Source of the DNA: Chitinispirillum alkaliphilum
GTDB taxonomy: Bacteria > Fibrobacterota > Chitinivibrionia > Chitinivibrionales > Chitinispirillaceae
Assembly: GCA_001045525.1 (NCBI GenBank)
Contig: LDWW01000001.1
Location: forward strand, 1 to 64,000
Direction: 5' to 3'
Length of the DNA: 64,000 nucleotides
Shown in pieces: positions 29,032-38,677 of this stretch. The position numbers were made by a program, and so were the translations under genes. Below the pieces are notes generated by a model, which saw only the letters and a program-made list of their open reading frames with translations, was not told the DNA's origin and searched no databases. How positions within the stretch are numbered: position 1 is the stretch's first letter; each line of letters opens with the position of its first letter.

Positions 29032-29973
29032 TCAACTGCGAAAAAATATCCTGTTCCCGATTGTTTCACTGGTCACCAGTCCCTGTTCTGTCAACGATTC
29101 CAGAAGTTTGGAAATATCGTTTACTGTCATACCCAGGGTTGTTGAGAGATCCTCTATAGTTGATGGACGCCGCTTGAGAGTGGAAATGACAGATGATGCG
29201 TGAATCTGTAGTTTAGTTGAGTCAAGTGGTGGAAAATTTCTGGATATTATCTCCACCGGAAGAGGTTTAAGAAAGTCTGCAACTCTGCTCAGCTGTTCCG
29301 GAGTTGCTGCTTTGAGCCAGCTGCAAACGCCTGGCCTGTCAAGTGTGTTGAGCTGGACACGTGTAGGATTTATTCTTTCTATAGCTTGCTTGAAAAGTAA
29401 AAGTTCCTCTTCTGTATCATTAACCTGCGGAACTATAAATACTTCAAGCCAGATTTGCCCCTTAAACTCCCTGGAGAGTTTTTCCAACCCTTCAATGATC
29501 ATATCTGAATCTGAAGAGACAACTGGTTTGTTTATCTTTTCAAAAACATGTTGCGACACTGCATCCAGAGATGGCAAAATCAGATCACAGAGAAGAACTT
29601 CACTGCGAACTTCCGGAAGATGAAAAAATGTGCTGTTTGAGAGAAGTGCTGTTTTCACCGCCGGAAAATTTGATTTCAGAAACTGAATAACCGAGCTCAG
29701 GCCTGTATGGAGTGTGGGTTCACCACTACCACCGAAAGTCACATAATCAACTTCCGGGTGTTGGGAGAGATATTCTTTTAGTTCAGAGATGATCCCCTCT
29801 GTGGATACATACTCTTTGCGCTGTGCGGTCAATTCGGTGGTAGCACCACATTCACAATATATACAATTAAGTGTGCAGGTTTTAAACGGTACCATATCCA
29901 CACCCAGCGATATTCCAAGTCTTCTTGAGCGCACCGGACCGAAAATATGTCTGAAATTCCTGATTTTTTGCAT
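29032..29973 (-). CDS. TYW1-like radical SAM protein with C-terminal winged helix
   Basis: The 313-residue protein begins FGPVRSRRLGISLGVD and has the radical SAM cluster site CTLNCIYCEC (Cys-x3-Cys-x2-Cys), then VTFGGSGEPTLH, as in the COG0731 wyosine-type family. Residues about 255-313 add a winged-helix domain (TIEDLSTTLGMTVNDISKLLESL). Members in bacteria are usually uncharacterised; roles in tRNA or cofactor modification are proposed. It is alone on its strand, with about 160 bases to the barrel fusion gene and a divergent gap of about 240 bases to tcdA. The ribosome binding site before 29973 is weak. Confidence 0.85.
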   Translation of the reverse strand: MQKIRNFRHIFGPVRSRRLGISLGVDMVPFKTCTLNCIYCECGATTELTAQRKEYVSTEGIISELKEYLSQHPEVDYVTFGGSGEPTLHTGLSSVIQFLKSNFPAVKTALLSNSTFFHLPEVRSEVLLCDLILPSLDAVSQHVFEKINKPVVSSDSDMIIEGLEKLSREFKGQIWLEVFIVPQVNDTEEELLLFKQAIERINPTRVQLNTLDRPGVCSWLKAATPEQLSRVADFLKPLPVEIISRNFPPLDSTKLQIHASSVISTLKRRPSTIEDLSTTLGMTVNDISKLLESLTEQGLVTSETIGNRIFFRS

Positions 29974-30209
29974 AATGGTATCTATCCGTTTTCGTTAATT
30001 TATATTTAAAAAACAATATACAATCTGCTAATCCATTATTGCTGTGGATAATACAGCTCTTTAAAATTGCATCACAGCTAAACGTTCGCTATCTGATTAA
30101 CCGCTTTATGTACAAATTGTCCTAATCTCCGTTCTAAATCAGCAATTAATTATTTTCTAATTACGTACTACTGATTTTTACCAGAATTTTCCTCTTTAGG
30201 AGATTGAAA

Positions 30210-31070
30210 TTGTCATCTTCCCATGCATTTCATAGAATGGAACTGTTAATCGGCGCCCAAAGCCTTGGGGCACTGTCTGAAATATCTGTTATTCTCTTCG
30301 GAGTCGGTGGGGTAGGCAGCTGGTGTGCCGAAGCACTTGTGCGTTCGGGGATTAGTAATCTGACGTTGGTGGATTCTGATCTTGTGTGTGTAACAAATAT
30401 TAATCGTCAGGTTCAGGCTACTACCCGTACGGTTGGATGTGTAAAAGTTACAGAGCTGGCACAACGTCTAAAAGAGATCAATCCTGATGCACAGGTCACT
30501 GCGATTCAGCGAATCTACAATAAGGAAAGTCAGGGCGACTTTATTCTCTCAGATTATGATTACGTAATTGATGCAATCGATAGTTTGACAAGTAAGGTCA
30601 GCCTTATTCAGTCTGCGTATAACTATGGTGCCACGGTATTTTCCGCCCTGGGAGCTTCATGTAAACTTGATGCTTCACGTATCCGTACCAGTTCGATATG
30701 GGATTCATACGGGTGCAGGCTGGGAAAACTGGTCAGGAAACGATTGCGCAGACGTGGCTTTAAGGGGGATTTTCTCTGTGTGTGGAGTGATGAGGTGTTG
30801 CCGGTGTTTCCCGTCAGCAGTGGGTGCGGAACTGGAGACTGCGTGTGCCCCAAACAGGCGAAGGGCGGTAGTGATGATACCCTGGTTCATGAATGGTGCA
30901 GTAAGAAAAAACAGATTAATGGTTCCGCTGTCCACATAACTTCAATTTACGGATCCATGCTCGCCGGGTTACTGATACAGGACGTGGTAGAGAAATCTTT
31001 CTCAACTACTCAAGCACAAAGTTATGATTCACCATCAAATTTAAAAGAGAACAGGATGCTGAATGTCTGA
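30210..31070 (+). CDS. tcdA: tRNA threonylcarbamoyladenosine dehydratase (TcdA/CsdL-like)
   Basis: A 286-residue E1-like ThiF-fold enzyme that uses ATP to cyclise t6A-37 of tRNA. Motifs: FHRMELLIGAQSLGAL, the ATP site ILFGVGGVGSWCAEALVRSG, DSDLVCVTNINRQ, DYVIDAIDSLTSKVSL. Family members also keep RKRLRRRG. TTG 30210 is chosen because AGGAG lies 7 bases upstream; TTG 30204 would be too close. It is the first gene of a four-gene operon and overlaps the next gene by 8 bases. Confidence 0.92.
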   Translation: MSSSHAFHRMELLIGAQSLGALSEISVILFGVGGVGSWCAEALVRSGISNLTLVDSDLVCVTNINRQVQATTRTVGCVKVTELAQRLKEINPDAQVTAIQRIYNKESQGDFILSDYDYVIDAIDSLTSKVSLIQSAYNYGATVFSALGASCKLDASRIRTSSIWDSYGCRLGKLVRKRLRRRGFKGDFLCVWSDEVLPVFPVSSGCGTGDCVCPKQAKGGSDDTLVHEWCSKKKQINGSAVHITSIYGSMLAGLLIQDVVEKSFSTTQAQSYDSPSNLKENRMLNV

Positions 31071-32016
31071 CAGAGACACCCTGATAACAGATGTAAACAA
31101 GGGAGAATTCTGGAAGCCCTGTCCCGGGACTTCGAAGGAGTATTTCTGCTGTGGGTATCAGATTATTACTCCACTTACGGGCTGTGGGATGTACTGCAGC
31201 TACTGTATTCTCCAGGCTTATTTTGGGCACAGCCATCAGGTGCACTACTCCAACTTTGAGGACCTGCAAAGAGAGGTCGCTCAGAAAATGGAGGGGAGAA
31301 AAGGTATTGTAAGGTTTGGAACTGGTGAATTTGCCGATAGCTTATATCAGGAAGACAATCTTGGATTGTGCAAAAAGATTGCCGCACTGCTCCAACCTTA
31401 TGACAATGTACTTGTGGAATTTAAAACAAAAAGCACCTGTATTGACACTCTTTACAGAATTGAGCAGCCCGGGAAGGTCGTTATTGGGTTCTCACTTAAT
31501 ACCGACAGAATGATCCGTTCTCTGGAGGAAAAAACAGCATCTTTGATCCAGCGCCTTGAGGCTGCACAGAAATGTGAAAAGATGGGTTTTTATCTTGCCT
31601 TCCATTTCGATCCTATGGTATGGCACAGAGAGTGGGAGACAGAGTACAGGAATGTGGTGAGAATAATTTTCGACTACATTGAGGATCCTAAAAAAATTGC
31701 CTGGTGCAGTATGGGTGGATTCAGAACCATGCCTTCACTGAAGGGAATCTTGAGAAAAGAGGGAAAGGATTTGCCTCTCTTTTCTGGTGAGATGATACAT
31801 GGGGCAGATGGAAAGCTAAGATATCCAAGACCCCTAAGAGTGAAGTTTTATCGGGCAATGAAAGAGGAGTTTGAGAAGTTTGATCCTGATATAACTCTCT
31901 ATATGTGTATGGAGAGCAGAGAGGTTTGGGAAGCGTCCGGTATGATCACAAGAATTCCGGGCGGGCTTAAAAAGTATCTTGATCTAAGAGCAAATGAGAT
32001 ACTCCGGGGAGGGTGA
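31063..32016 (+). CDS. Spore photoproduct lyase-like radical SAM protein
   Basis: The 317-residue protein starts with CPGT, then FCCGYQIITP, then the radical SAM cluster motif CGMYCSYCILQAYF (Cys-x3-Cys-x2-Cys). The middle has GTGEFADSL and VEFKTKS, and the end DITLYMCMESREVWE. This matches the SplB-like family, whose founding member repairs the thymine spore photoproduct in DNA. Nothing in this window suggests sporulation, so a different photoproduct or a non-DNA substrate is possible. It overlaps tcdA by 8 bases. Confidence 0.85.
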   Translation: MSDRDTLITDVNKGEFWKPCPGTSKEYFCCGYQIITPLTGCGMYCSYCILQAYFGHSHQVHYSNFEDLQREVAQKMEGRKGIVRFGTGEFADSLYQEDNLGLCKKIAALLQPYDNVLVEFKTKSTCIDTLYRIEQPGKVVIGFSLNTDRMIRSLEEKTASLIQRLEAAQKCEKMGFYLAFHFDPMVWHREWETEYRNVVRIIFDYIEDPKKIAWCSMGGFRTMPSLKGILRKEGKDLPLFSGEMIHGADGKLRYPRPLRVKFYRAMKEEFEKFDPDITLYMCMESREVWEASGMITRIPGGLKKYLDLRANEILRGG

Positions 32017-32067
32017 TTCATGAATCCTGGAAAAACAACAATCCCTGAGAAGGGCTGAGGAAATATT

Positions 32068-33408
32068 GTGCTTACAACCCCTGAGAATATGAGAAAGTTA
32101 TTTTCGGATTTGATGCAGGACTCCGGTGCTGTTATTCAGAGCATGTACTCAAGCGAGAATTCGTTCACCAGGAAATTTATCGAGTTCTTTGCATTCTGGA
32201 AAATTGTATTTACAGAATATAGTCGGAACCATTATATCACAAGGGCATCGGCAATTGCCTTTGTGCTCCTGCTCACATTTATACCGCTCATTGCGACCGC
32301 CGCATTTATGTTTGCCAGTATAACAGAAGTCAATCCTGAGCAGGTAGAACATGCTTTAAAACTGTTCTTACCCTTTGCTCCACAGGCTCTGATGCAGCAT
32401 ATTAACACCTTCTTTGTTAATGCTCAAAGCCTAAGGGGGATCGGGATAGGGGTTTTGATTTTTATGGCAGTGGGGTTATTCGGAACTGTAGAAGAGGCCT
32501 TTAATTCCATATACAAGGTGGTTAGAGCCCGCTCTTTCTTTGTAAGACTTCGTACCTTCACTATGGTTATGGTTTACAGTCCCATTCTCTTTTTGGCATC
32601 CTTCCAGTTCAGAAGAAGCAACTGGTTTGAAATTGGATCCAATGAGTTTATCTTTCTTGAGGCTCTTCCATTTCTGCTTACCGCACTTGCATTTACTGTT
32701 ATGATCTGGTTTATACCAAATACAAAGGTGCGCTTCCGCTCAGCTCTTTTAGGCGGAATTCTTGCCTGTCTGCTATTTGAGCTTGAGAAGTGGGGTTTTG
32801 GCTATTATGTAAAAATTTCAATGCAGACCCACATTATTTATGGCACATTTGGAATACTGCCTTTCTTTCTTGTATCTCTTTTCTTTGCCGCTATTTTACT
32901 CCTTTTTGGCGCTCAGGTTGCCTATGTGCATCAGAACTTCAGGCCTCTGTTAAGAACAAAAAAATGGGACAGACCGGTAGAGGCATACAGAAATTACCTT
33001 TTGATAAGGATGCTTATAGATTGTGTCAGGGCGTTTATTAAAAAAACATCACCCCCCACAATTGATTATTTCTGTAAAAAATATGAGCTGACGCAAACTC
33101 AGGCGAATCGGTTTGTACAATGGTTGATCGAGCAAAAATTTATCTATCAGGTGGATGGGGTAGAGGCATTTGTTCCAGCACGGGACTTCTCCACCTTATC
33201 TGTCAGGACCGTTTATGAAGCAATAGAGGACCAGAACAGGTATATTTCTTATGTACCCGATGACTTTGTTCGCAAATATATTGAAAAGAACGTTATCGGA
33301 TGCAGGGATGATAGTTGTGAGAAAAAAAATATGAGTTTTTTAACCCTTGTTGAAATTCTTGAAACGGGAGAGAAAAATGAGCAGGAGATTGCCTGCATGG
33401 TAAGCTGA
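32068..33408 (+). CDS. YihY/BrkB family membrane protein with C-terminal winged helix
   Basis: The 446-residue protein has six predicted membrane helices in residues about 45-305, with the family signatures YITRASAIAFVLLLTFIPLI and GIGVLIFMAVGLFGTVEEAFN. The C-terminal 140 residues form a soluble winged-helix-like part (YELTQTQANRFVQWLIEQKF). The family was once called ribonuclease BN by mistake; its function is unresolved. GTG 32068 is the start, with GAGG 8 bases upstream. It is the third gene of the tcdA operon, 51 bases after the SplB-like gene. Confidence 0.85.
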   Translation: MLTTPENMRKLFSDLMQDSGAVIQSMYSSENSFTRKFIEFFAFWKIVFTEYSRNHYITRASAIAFVLLLTFIPLIATAAFMFASITEVNPEQVEHALKLFLPFAPQALMQHINTFFVNAQSLRGIGIGVLIFMAVGLFGTVEEAFNSIYKVVRARSFFVRLRTFTMVMVYSPILFLASFQFRRSNWFEIGSNEFIFLEALPFLLTALAFTVMIWFIPNTKVRFRSALLGGILACLLFELEKWGFGYYVKISMQTHIIYGTFGILPFFLVSLFFAAILLLFGAQVAYVHQNFRPLLRTKKWDRPVEAYRNYLLIRMLIDCVRAFIKKTSPPTIDYFCKKYELTQTQANRFVQWLIEQKFIYQVDGVEAFVPARDFSTLSVRTVYEAIEDQNRYISYVPDDFVRKYIEKNVIGCRDDSCEKKNMSFLTLVEILETGEKNEQEIACMVS

Positions 33409-33441
33409 AAAGAGATACAAACTTAATTGGGGGAGTCTGGT

Positions 33442-33837
33442 TTGAGGGGTTTTTCTGCAAAGGTTAACGTGATTTTCTCTGTTGTGTTGTGTGTTTTTTT
33501 TTCACTTCTCTATTATCTGTTTTATGTTGTATATGGGCTCAATAGTTTTGTAGTTCTTACCTTTCTTTATTATTTGTCTGTTTTGATCTATTATTTCATG
33601 AAACTTTCTGATTTTCACCAGCAAGCAGAGAAGATTCTATTATACAGATTTACAGGCCTGTATCTTCTCTATATTACCGCTTTTTATCTGCTCACCATTC
33701 TCAGCTCAGTTCTGTTATGGTTTTTCACGGAGAGTTTCTTTCATGGAGCAGCAGTAGCTTTTATTTTGACAATAGTAACTGGTTCCATTTTGTTCACCAA
33801 AAGAGATTTTTTGACTAAACGGGCCCTTCATTTTTGA
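33442..33837 (+). CDS. Small hypothetical membrane protein
   Basis: A protein of about 131 residues with four predicted membrane helices: residues about 6-25, 27-45, 65-85 and 92-110. I recognise no family. TTG 33442 follows GGGGGAG at normal distance; an in-frame TTG at 33427 lies before this site and is less likely. It is the last gene of the tcdA operon, 33 bases after the BrkB-like gene. Its final codons (TKRALHF) are encoded within the left arm of the terminator. Confidence 0.7.
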   Translation: MRGFSAKVNVIFSVVLCVFFSLLYYLFYVVYGLNSFVVLTFLYYLSVLIYYFMKLSDFHQQAEKILLYRFTGLYLLYITAFYLLTILSSVLLWFFTESFFHGAAVAFILTIVTGSILFTKRDFLTKRALHF

Positions 33838-33860
33838 AAGAGAGGGCCCGTTTAGTTTTT
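33815..33860 (+). terminator. Strong intrinsic terminator, overlapping a coding end
   Basis: CTAAACGGGCCCT (33815-33827) pairs perfectly with AGGGCCCGTTTAG (33843-33855), and TTTTT follows. The TGA stop of the membrane protein lies in the loop, so the left arm is coding. It ends the tcdA operon before a converging gene. Confidence 0.92.
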
Positions 33861-33872
33861 CTTATGAGAGAA

Positions 33873-35141
33873 TCAGGGGTTTACATGTATGATGGTCATC
33901 GGTCGCCTGTTATGGAGCATCAGTGCTGAGTGATGGTGTCGTGCTCGTCTGAGAATTGATTGTGCACTTGCAAAAGAGTACCTCCCCAGCTCTCTTCTTG
34001 CAACCTCCAGTGCCACTTCAAGCGGATCTTCCCCAAATTGAACAGTTATGTCAGGATCTATACCGCTCATATCGTAGGGTTCTCCGTTTATTGGTCTGAG
34101 CATTGCGTAGGTGACAACTGCAAGACCAGAATCGGGGGTAAGGGTCATAGCCTGACCACGGGCTTTTCCAAAGGTGGTTACACCAATGGTGGTGATGTCG
34201 GGTCTGTTCTCATGGAGAGCTGAAAGCATTATCTCCGAGGCGCTTGCGGTAGCTTCATTAACCAGAATTATGAAATCTCTGTCAATCCCCTTTGCTTCTA
34301 TATCTATAGTGGTCCAGGTTCTTTCAAGTGTTTCTCCGCTATCGGAGTTTTGGACCGGAACCCTTTCAGTTGTTTGAATGATCGGGGTTTGGGGGCTCAT
34401 GAACTGACTGATGACCGGAATTACCTGCTGTACTTCACCCCCGGGGTTGTTTCTTAGATCGATAATAGTCATCTGCGCCCATTCTGTGTCATCCAAAGCG
34501 TTGTTGAATTCTGCGGCGGTGCCTCCCTGTTGTATGGTTTGGGAGAAGAAGGCGCTGATATAGATATAGGCGATATCCTGCTCCAGACTGTCGGTGAAAA
34601 CAGATGGCGAGAGAAATGTATCGAGAGTGACGGTGAAATTTAGCACCTCTGAATCTCTTTTAACGGTAACGGTTCTGGTTTCTCCCACTTCGCCCCGTAT
34701 AAGAGAGGAGAGCTGTTCGGGTGACATACCACTTACCTCCCTTCCGTCAATTTCTACGATTGTGTCGTTTTCCTGCAGTCCGGCATCCTCTGCGGGAGAA
34801 TTCGGGAACACCTCCTCGATCACAAATCCGGGCCCGACAGAATCAAGCCTCACCCCAAATCCAGCTGAGGAGGTGCTGAGGAGGTCTGTCATCTCCCTGG
34901 CCTCATCGGGAGGGTAGTAAACAGTGAATGGTTCCTCAACGCTTGCGTAAAGTTCTGAAGGGTTGCTGAAGTCATAGGGGTCAGAGGGAAGCCTGTCTCT
35001 GAAGAGGAAAAACACATCCAAAAACCTCCAGGCAAACTCGTATTCTCTTCCTGTTAATCTGGTGTCGTTTAGACCTGACACGCAGCTATTTGTAAATATG
35101 AGCATAACGATGCTTAAGAGTATTTTTTTGCCTGGTTTCAT
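33873..35141 (-). CDS. PDZ-containing S41 family C-terminal processing protease
   Basis: The 422-residue protein has an N-terminal export signal ending in FTNSC, a possible but weak lipobox. A PDZ domain follows at about 92-175 (GFGVRLDSVGPGFVIEEVFPNSPAEDAGL). The S41 catalytic region holds IIDLRNNPGGEV, the Ser motif NEATASASEI and the Lys motif TTFGKARGQ. These proteases trim the C-termini of envelope proteins. Both Ser and Lys of the dyad are present. GGGAG lies 3 bases before the ATG. It converges on the tcdA operon. Confidence 0.9.
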   Translation of the reverse strand: MKPGKKILLSIVMLIFTNSCVSGLNDTRLTGREYEFAWRFLDVFFLFRDRLPSDPYDFSNPSELYASVEEPFTVYYPPDEAREMTDLLSTSSAGFGVRLDSVGPGFVIEEVFPNSPAEDAGLQENDTIVEIDGREVSGMSPEQLSSLIRGEVGETRTVTVKRDSEVLNFTVTLDTFLSPSVFTDSLEQDIAYIYISAFFSQTIQQGGTAAEFNNALDDTEWAQMTIIDLRNNPGGEVQQVIPVISQFMSPQTPIIQTTERVPVQNSDSGETLERTWTTIDIEAKGIDRDFIILVNEATASASEIMLSALHENRPDITTIGVTTFGKARGQAMTLTPDSGLAVVTYAMLRPINGEPYDMSGIDPDITVQFGEDPLEVALEVARRELGRYSFASAQSILRRARHHHSALMLHNRRPMTIIHVNP

Positions 35142-35356
35142 ATGCTCCCAGTCCTTTGCTGTAAGTGATGGTACAGTTGATATTTAACTTCACCTATGCA
35201 TTTGCAATAGATGTGCCACAGGTTTTTAATCCAAATTGAGTTTTTTTTGCACGTCTGGCATGTGATTTGAAATAGATAATTCTCTGGCAGGACCAGAACA
35301 GCTTTGTTTACAAGCACACTCTGAACCGGATCAATTTAGACTAAAGCTGAGGGCAT

Positions 35357-38300
35357 ATGAAAAGAAAAAAAAGAATTACCACAAAGCGTTTATCCCTGAT
35401 GCTGCTGTTACTTTTTATACTTCTGTCAAAAAGCTACGGGGATTACTTCGGAAGAAACAAGGTACAGTATGATGATTTCGATTTCAAGGTACTTGAAAGC
35501 GAAAATATGCATATTCATTATTATCCCTCAAAGGAAAGGGCTGCACAGGATGCGGCGCGGATGCTGGAGCGGTGGAATGAGCGGTTGATGGGGATTTTCA
35601 ATATCGCTCTGCCCGATGAGCAGCCCGTAATACTCTACGCTACCCATGCACATTTTCAGCAGACCAATGCAGTTGGGCTCCTGCTACCCCAATCTACCGG
35701 CGGGGTAACTGAGGGTTATATGAACAGGGTAATTCTGCCCCTTACCGGTATTAACAGTTCTAATGATCATGTTTTGGGTCATGAGCTGGTGCATGCGTTT
35801 CAGTTTCAGCTGTTAAGAAGCAGTGAAGGTGGGCTGGCCAGAGGAGGGGAGATGCCGCTTTGGTTTATTGAGGGTATGGCTGAGTACCTCTCCTTAGGTT
35901 CCAAACACCCCCATACCGCTATGTGGATGAGAGATGCAGTATACAATGAGGATCTGCCTCATATAAATCAGCTTGGGAGATATCAGCGCTACTTCCCTTA
36001 CCGCTACGGTCATGCAGTTATGGCCTATATGGCAGGAATGGCAGGGGATGAATCTGTTGGGGATATATTCAAAGGGGTACTCAGATACGGTTGGAGGGGA
36101 GGATTCAGAAGAACTCTGGGAGTTCCTCTCGACACAATCTCCGATCAGTGGAGAAGAGTAACACAAAAACATTTCTCTTCAACCCTCAATGGCAAAACCG
36201 CTCCTGATGAGGTGGGAGAAGAGGTGATTCCCTGGAACCAGATAAACCTCTCGCCCATAATCAGTCCCGATGGTAGGAAAATGGCATTTATGTCTCTGGG
36301 CGAACTCTTCTCAATCGATCTGTTTCTTGCAGATGTTACAACTGGTGAAATAGAAAGAAAACTCCTCAGCTCTCAGGGCGATGACCATTTCGATGCCCTG
36401 AGATTCTTCAACTCCTCAGGGGCCTGGTCACCGGATGGAAAACAGATAGCGGTCGTTGTGTTCAGAGAGGGAAGAAACGATGTGGCTTTCCTTGATGTGG
36501 AGAATGCACAAATTGATAGCATGGTAAAAATCGAAGGTGTGGAGGAGATAACTGATCTTGCCTGGTCACCGGACGGAAACTATTTGGCCATAGCGGGAAC
36601 AAAGGGAGCCATTTCTAATCTCTACCTCTATGAGATCGAAAATGGCAGGGTAGAGCAGCTCACAGATGACAGATATTCGGTACTGCAGCCTGCCTGGTCT
36701 CCCGATGGAGAAAAACTGCTGTTTTCTACTGACCGGGCTTCCGGCACCGATTTCCAGTTCCTCAGATTCGCTCCAAACCGAATCGCTATCTATGATATGA
36801 ATAATACCGGTATCACTACTATGGCTGTCGCTCCATGGGCAAAGCATATAAATCCCCACTTCTCCCCGGATGGGAAAAATATCTACACAGTTGCAAACCC
36901 CGATGGGGTAAGTGATATCTACAGAATAAACCTTGAGAATGGTGAAGTCTATCGGGTAACCTCTGTAACCTCGGGAATAACAGGACTGACAGATCTGTCC
37001 CCTGCAATGTCCCTTTCAACAGATTCCGGAAATATGGTGTTTTCCGTTTTCTCAAGGGGGGGTTACAAAATCAGAAAACTCTCAGGTCAGGATCTCTATG
37101 GAGAACCATTCACTCCTGACCGGGATGAATACACGTTCAACGTTTCTCTCCCGCCTCTGTCAAGACGCGATTCGATTGTCAACGATTACCTTAACGCTTC
37201 TTCGGTCGGACTCCCCCAGACAGAATCCTTTTCAATCGATAATTACTCCCCCAGGCTTCGTCTGCTCTATGTCGGACAGCTCTTCGCAGGCGTCGCAGCG
37301 GACCGGTATGGTGTTGGTATCGGAGGGGGGGCATCTTTCCTTTTCAGTGATCTCCTTGGAGACCATCTCCTTGGGTTGGGGGTTCAGGTTAGCGGAAGAA
37401 TATCCGATATCGGTGCTGAGGCTTTTTACATAAACAGGGAAAACAGGCTGAACTGGGGGGTGAGCTTAAGTCGCATACCCTACATATCCACAACCCTTAC
37501 AGGACGAAGGGATCAGGATAATGATGAAATCTCCTATAGCTTTATCACCAGAAGGATGTTTGAAAACAGGATAAGGGGGTTTGTGGACTACCCGTTAACT
37601 GAAAACAGACGCTTTGAACTCAGCAGCGGTCTTACCCGCTATGGTTACGACTACACTGAAGAACGGTTAAGAGTCAGGGATGGCAGAGTGCAGGATCAGA
37701 CAGAAGTTGATATCGAGGATCCCTCCTCAGTCAGTTTAATACATGGTTCGGTTGCGTATGTGGGAGACTTTTCCTATTTCGGGTTTACCTCTCCAATCAC
37801 CGGACGCCGTTTTCGTCTTGAACTTGAACCTACTACAGGCTCACTCAATTTCCTTTCCGCTTTAATTGATTACAGACATTACATGTTTCTTAACCCTGTT
37901 ACACTGGCGTACAGGTTTTTCCATCTCGGAAGATATTTCGGAGATTCTGAGTCTGACAGGCTTTCACCCTATTTTCTCGGTCTTGAAACGTGGGTAAGAG
38001 GATACAGCCCATTTACCTATGATATGGCTTTTTATCGTGGGGATTATGATTTTTCTGATTACCCGGAGTTTGATCGTCTTGTGGGTTCAAGAGTGGGAAT
38101 TGTAAATATGGAACTGAGATTTCCCCTGTTGGGAACTGATGATTTTGGTTTGATCTCCTTTCCTGCTATTCCTCTTGAAATCGCACTTTTCCTGGATGGT
38201 GGTGTGGCGTGGACAAGTGAAAGTCTGCCAAGGTTACGCTGGGATAGAGAAAATACAGAGGATAGAGTTCCCGTTTTCAGTACCGGAGTGGCTGGGAGAT

Positions 38301-38404
38301 TCAACATCCTGGGGGTTTTGGTGCTGCAAATCTACTATGCATACCCCTTTCAGAGGCCCGATTACAGAGGACACTGGGGATTTATTTTTGCCCCGGGATG
38401 GTAA
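35357..38404 (+). CDS. Gluzincin peptidase - PD40 propeller - outer-membrane barrel fusion
   Basis: This 1,015-residue protein has a signal peptide (about 1-28). A zinc metallopeptidase-like domain carries HELVH (142-146) and a third-ligand candidate Glu172 in FIEGMAEYLS. A TolB-like propeller spans about 285-600 with repeated SPDGK/SPDGE blades (AWSPDGKQIAVV, AWSPDGNYLAIAG, AWSPDGEKLLFS). The rest, about 640-1015, is a BamA/Omp85-like beta-barrel end (SPFTYDMAFYRGDYDF, then VGSRVGIVNMELRFPLLG, final residue Trp). Such fusions are known in FCB-group genomes with unknown role. GAGG precedes ATG 35357. Confidence 0.85.
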   Translation: MKRKKRITTKRLSLMLLLLFILLSKSYGDYFGRNKVQYDDFDFKVLESENMHIHYYPSKERAAQDAARMLERWNERLMGIFNIALPDEQPVILYATHAHFQQTNAVGLLLPQSTGGVTEGYMNRVILPLTGINSSNDHVLGHELVHAFQFQLLRSSEGGLARGGEMPLWFIEGMAEYLSLGSKHPHTAMWMRDAVYNEDLPHINQLGRYQRYFPYRYGHAVMAYMAGMAGDESVGDIFKGVLRYGWRGGFRRTLGVPLDTISDQWRRVTQKHFSSTLNGKTAPDEVGEEVIPWNQINLSPIISPDGRKMAFMSLGELFSIDLFLADVTTGEIERKLLSSQGDDHFDALRFFNSSGAWSPDGKQIAVVVFREGRNDVAFLDVENAQIDSMVKIEGVEEITDLAWSPDGNYLAIAGTKGAISNLYLYEIENGRVEQLTDDRYSVLQPAWSPDGEKLLFSTDRASGTDFQFLRFAPNRIAIYDMNNTGITTMAVAPWAKHINPHFSPDGKNIYTVANPDGVSDIYRINLENGEVYRVTSVTSGITGLTDLSPAMSLSTDSGNMVFSVFSRGGYKIRKLSGQDLYGEPFTPDRDEYTFNVSLPPLSRRDSIVNDYLNASSVGLPQTESFSIDNYSPRLRLLYVGQLFAGVAADRYGVGIGGGASFLFSDLLGDHLLGLGVQVSGRISDIGAEAFYINRENRLNWGVSLSRIPYISTTLTGRRDQDNDEISYSFITRRMFENRIRGFVDYPLTENRRFELSSGLTRYGYDYTEERLRVRDGRVQDQTEVDIEDPSSVSLIHGSVAYVGDFSYFGFTSPITGRRFRLELEPTTGSLNFLSALIDYRHYMFLNPVTLAYRFFHLGRYFGDSESDRLSPYFLGLETWVRGYSPFTYDMAFYRGDYDFSDYPEFDRLVGSRVGIVNMELRFPLLGTDDFGLISFPAIPLEIALFLDGGVAWTSESLPRLRWDRENTEDRVPVFSTGVAGRFNILGVLVLQIYYAYPFQRPDYRGHWGFIFAPGW

Positions 38405-38428
38405 AACTATTCTGCACTACAAACAACC

Positions 38429-38459
38429 GCACCCGTATGAAAACTCTACATGCGGGTGC
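38429..38459. terminator. Hairpin between converging genes
   Basis: GCACCCG (38429-38435) and CGGGTGC (38453-38459) form a 7-bp stem, extended by ATG/CAT pairs inside. It lies between two converging genes. The T tract is poor on both strands. Confidence 0.4.
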
Positions 38460-38677
38460 CCATTATTCCAGTCTCAGAACCCCTAAACTTAGATTAAATG
38501 ATGATTCAGAAAAACAGAGAATAATTCCCTCTTTAGGTGTTCCTCAAAATGAGAACAGTATAAGAACTCAGGTAAACTGCACGAAAAATAAGTGTATATA
38601 ATTTCTGTTCAAAACCGGACTTCGCTATTGAAGTTGCCCGGCCCTGTGTTTTGGGTCGTGGACTGCTTATTGCATAT

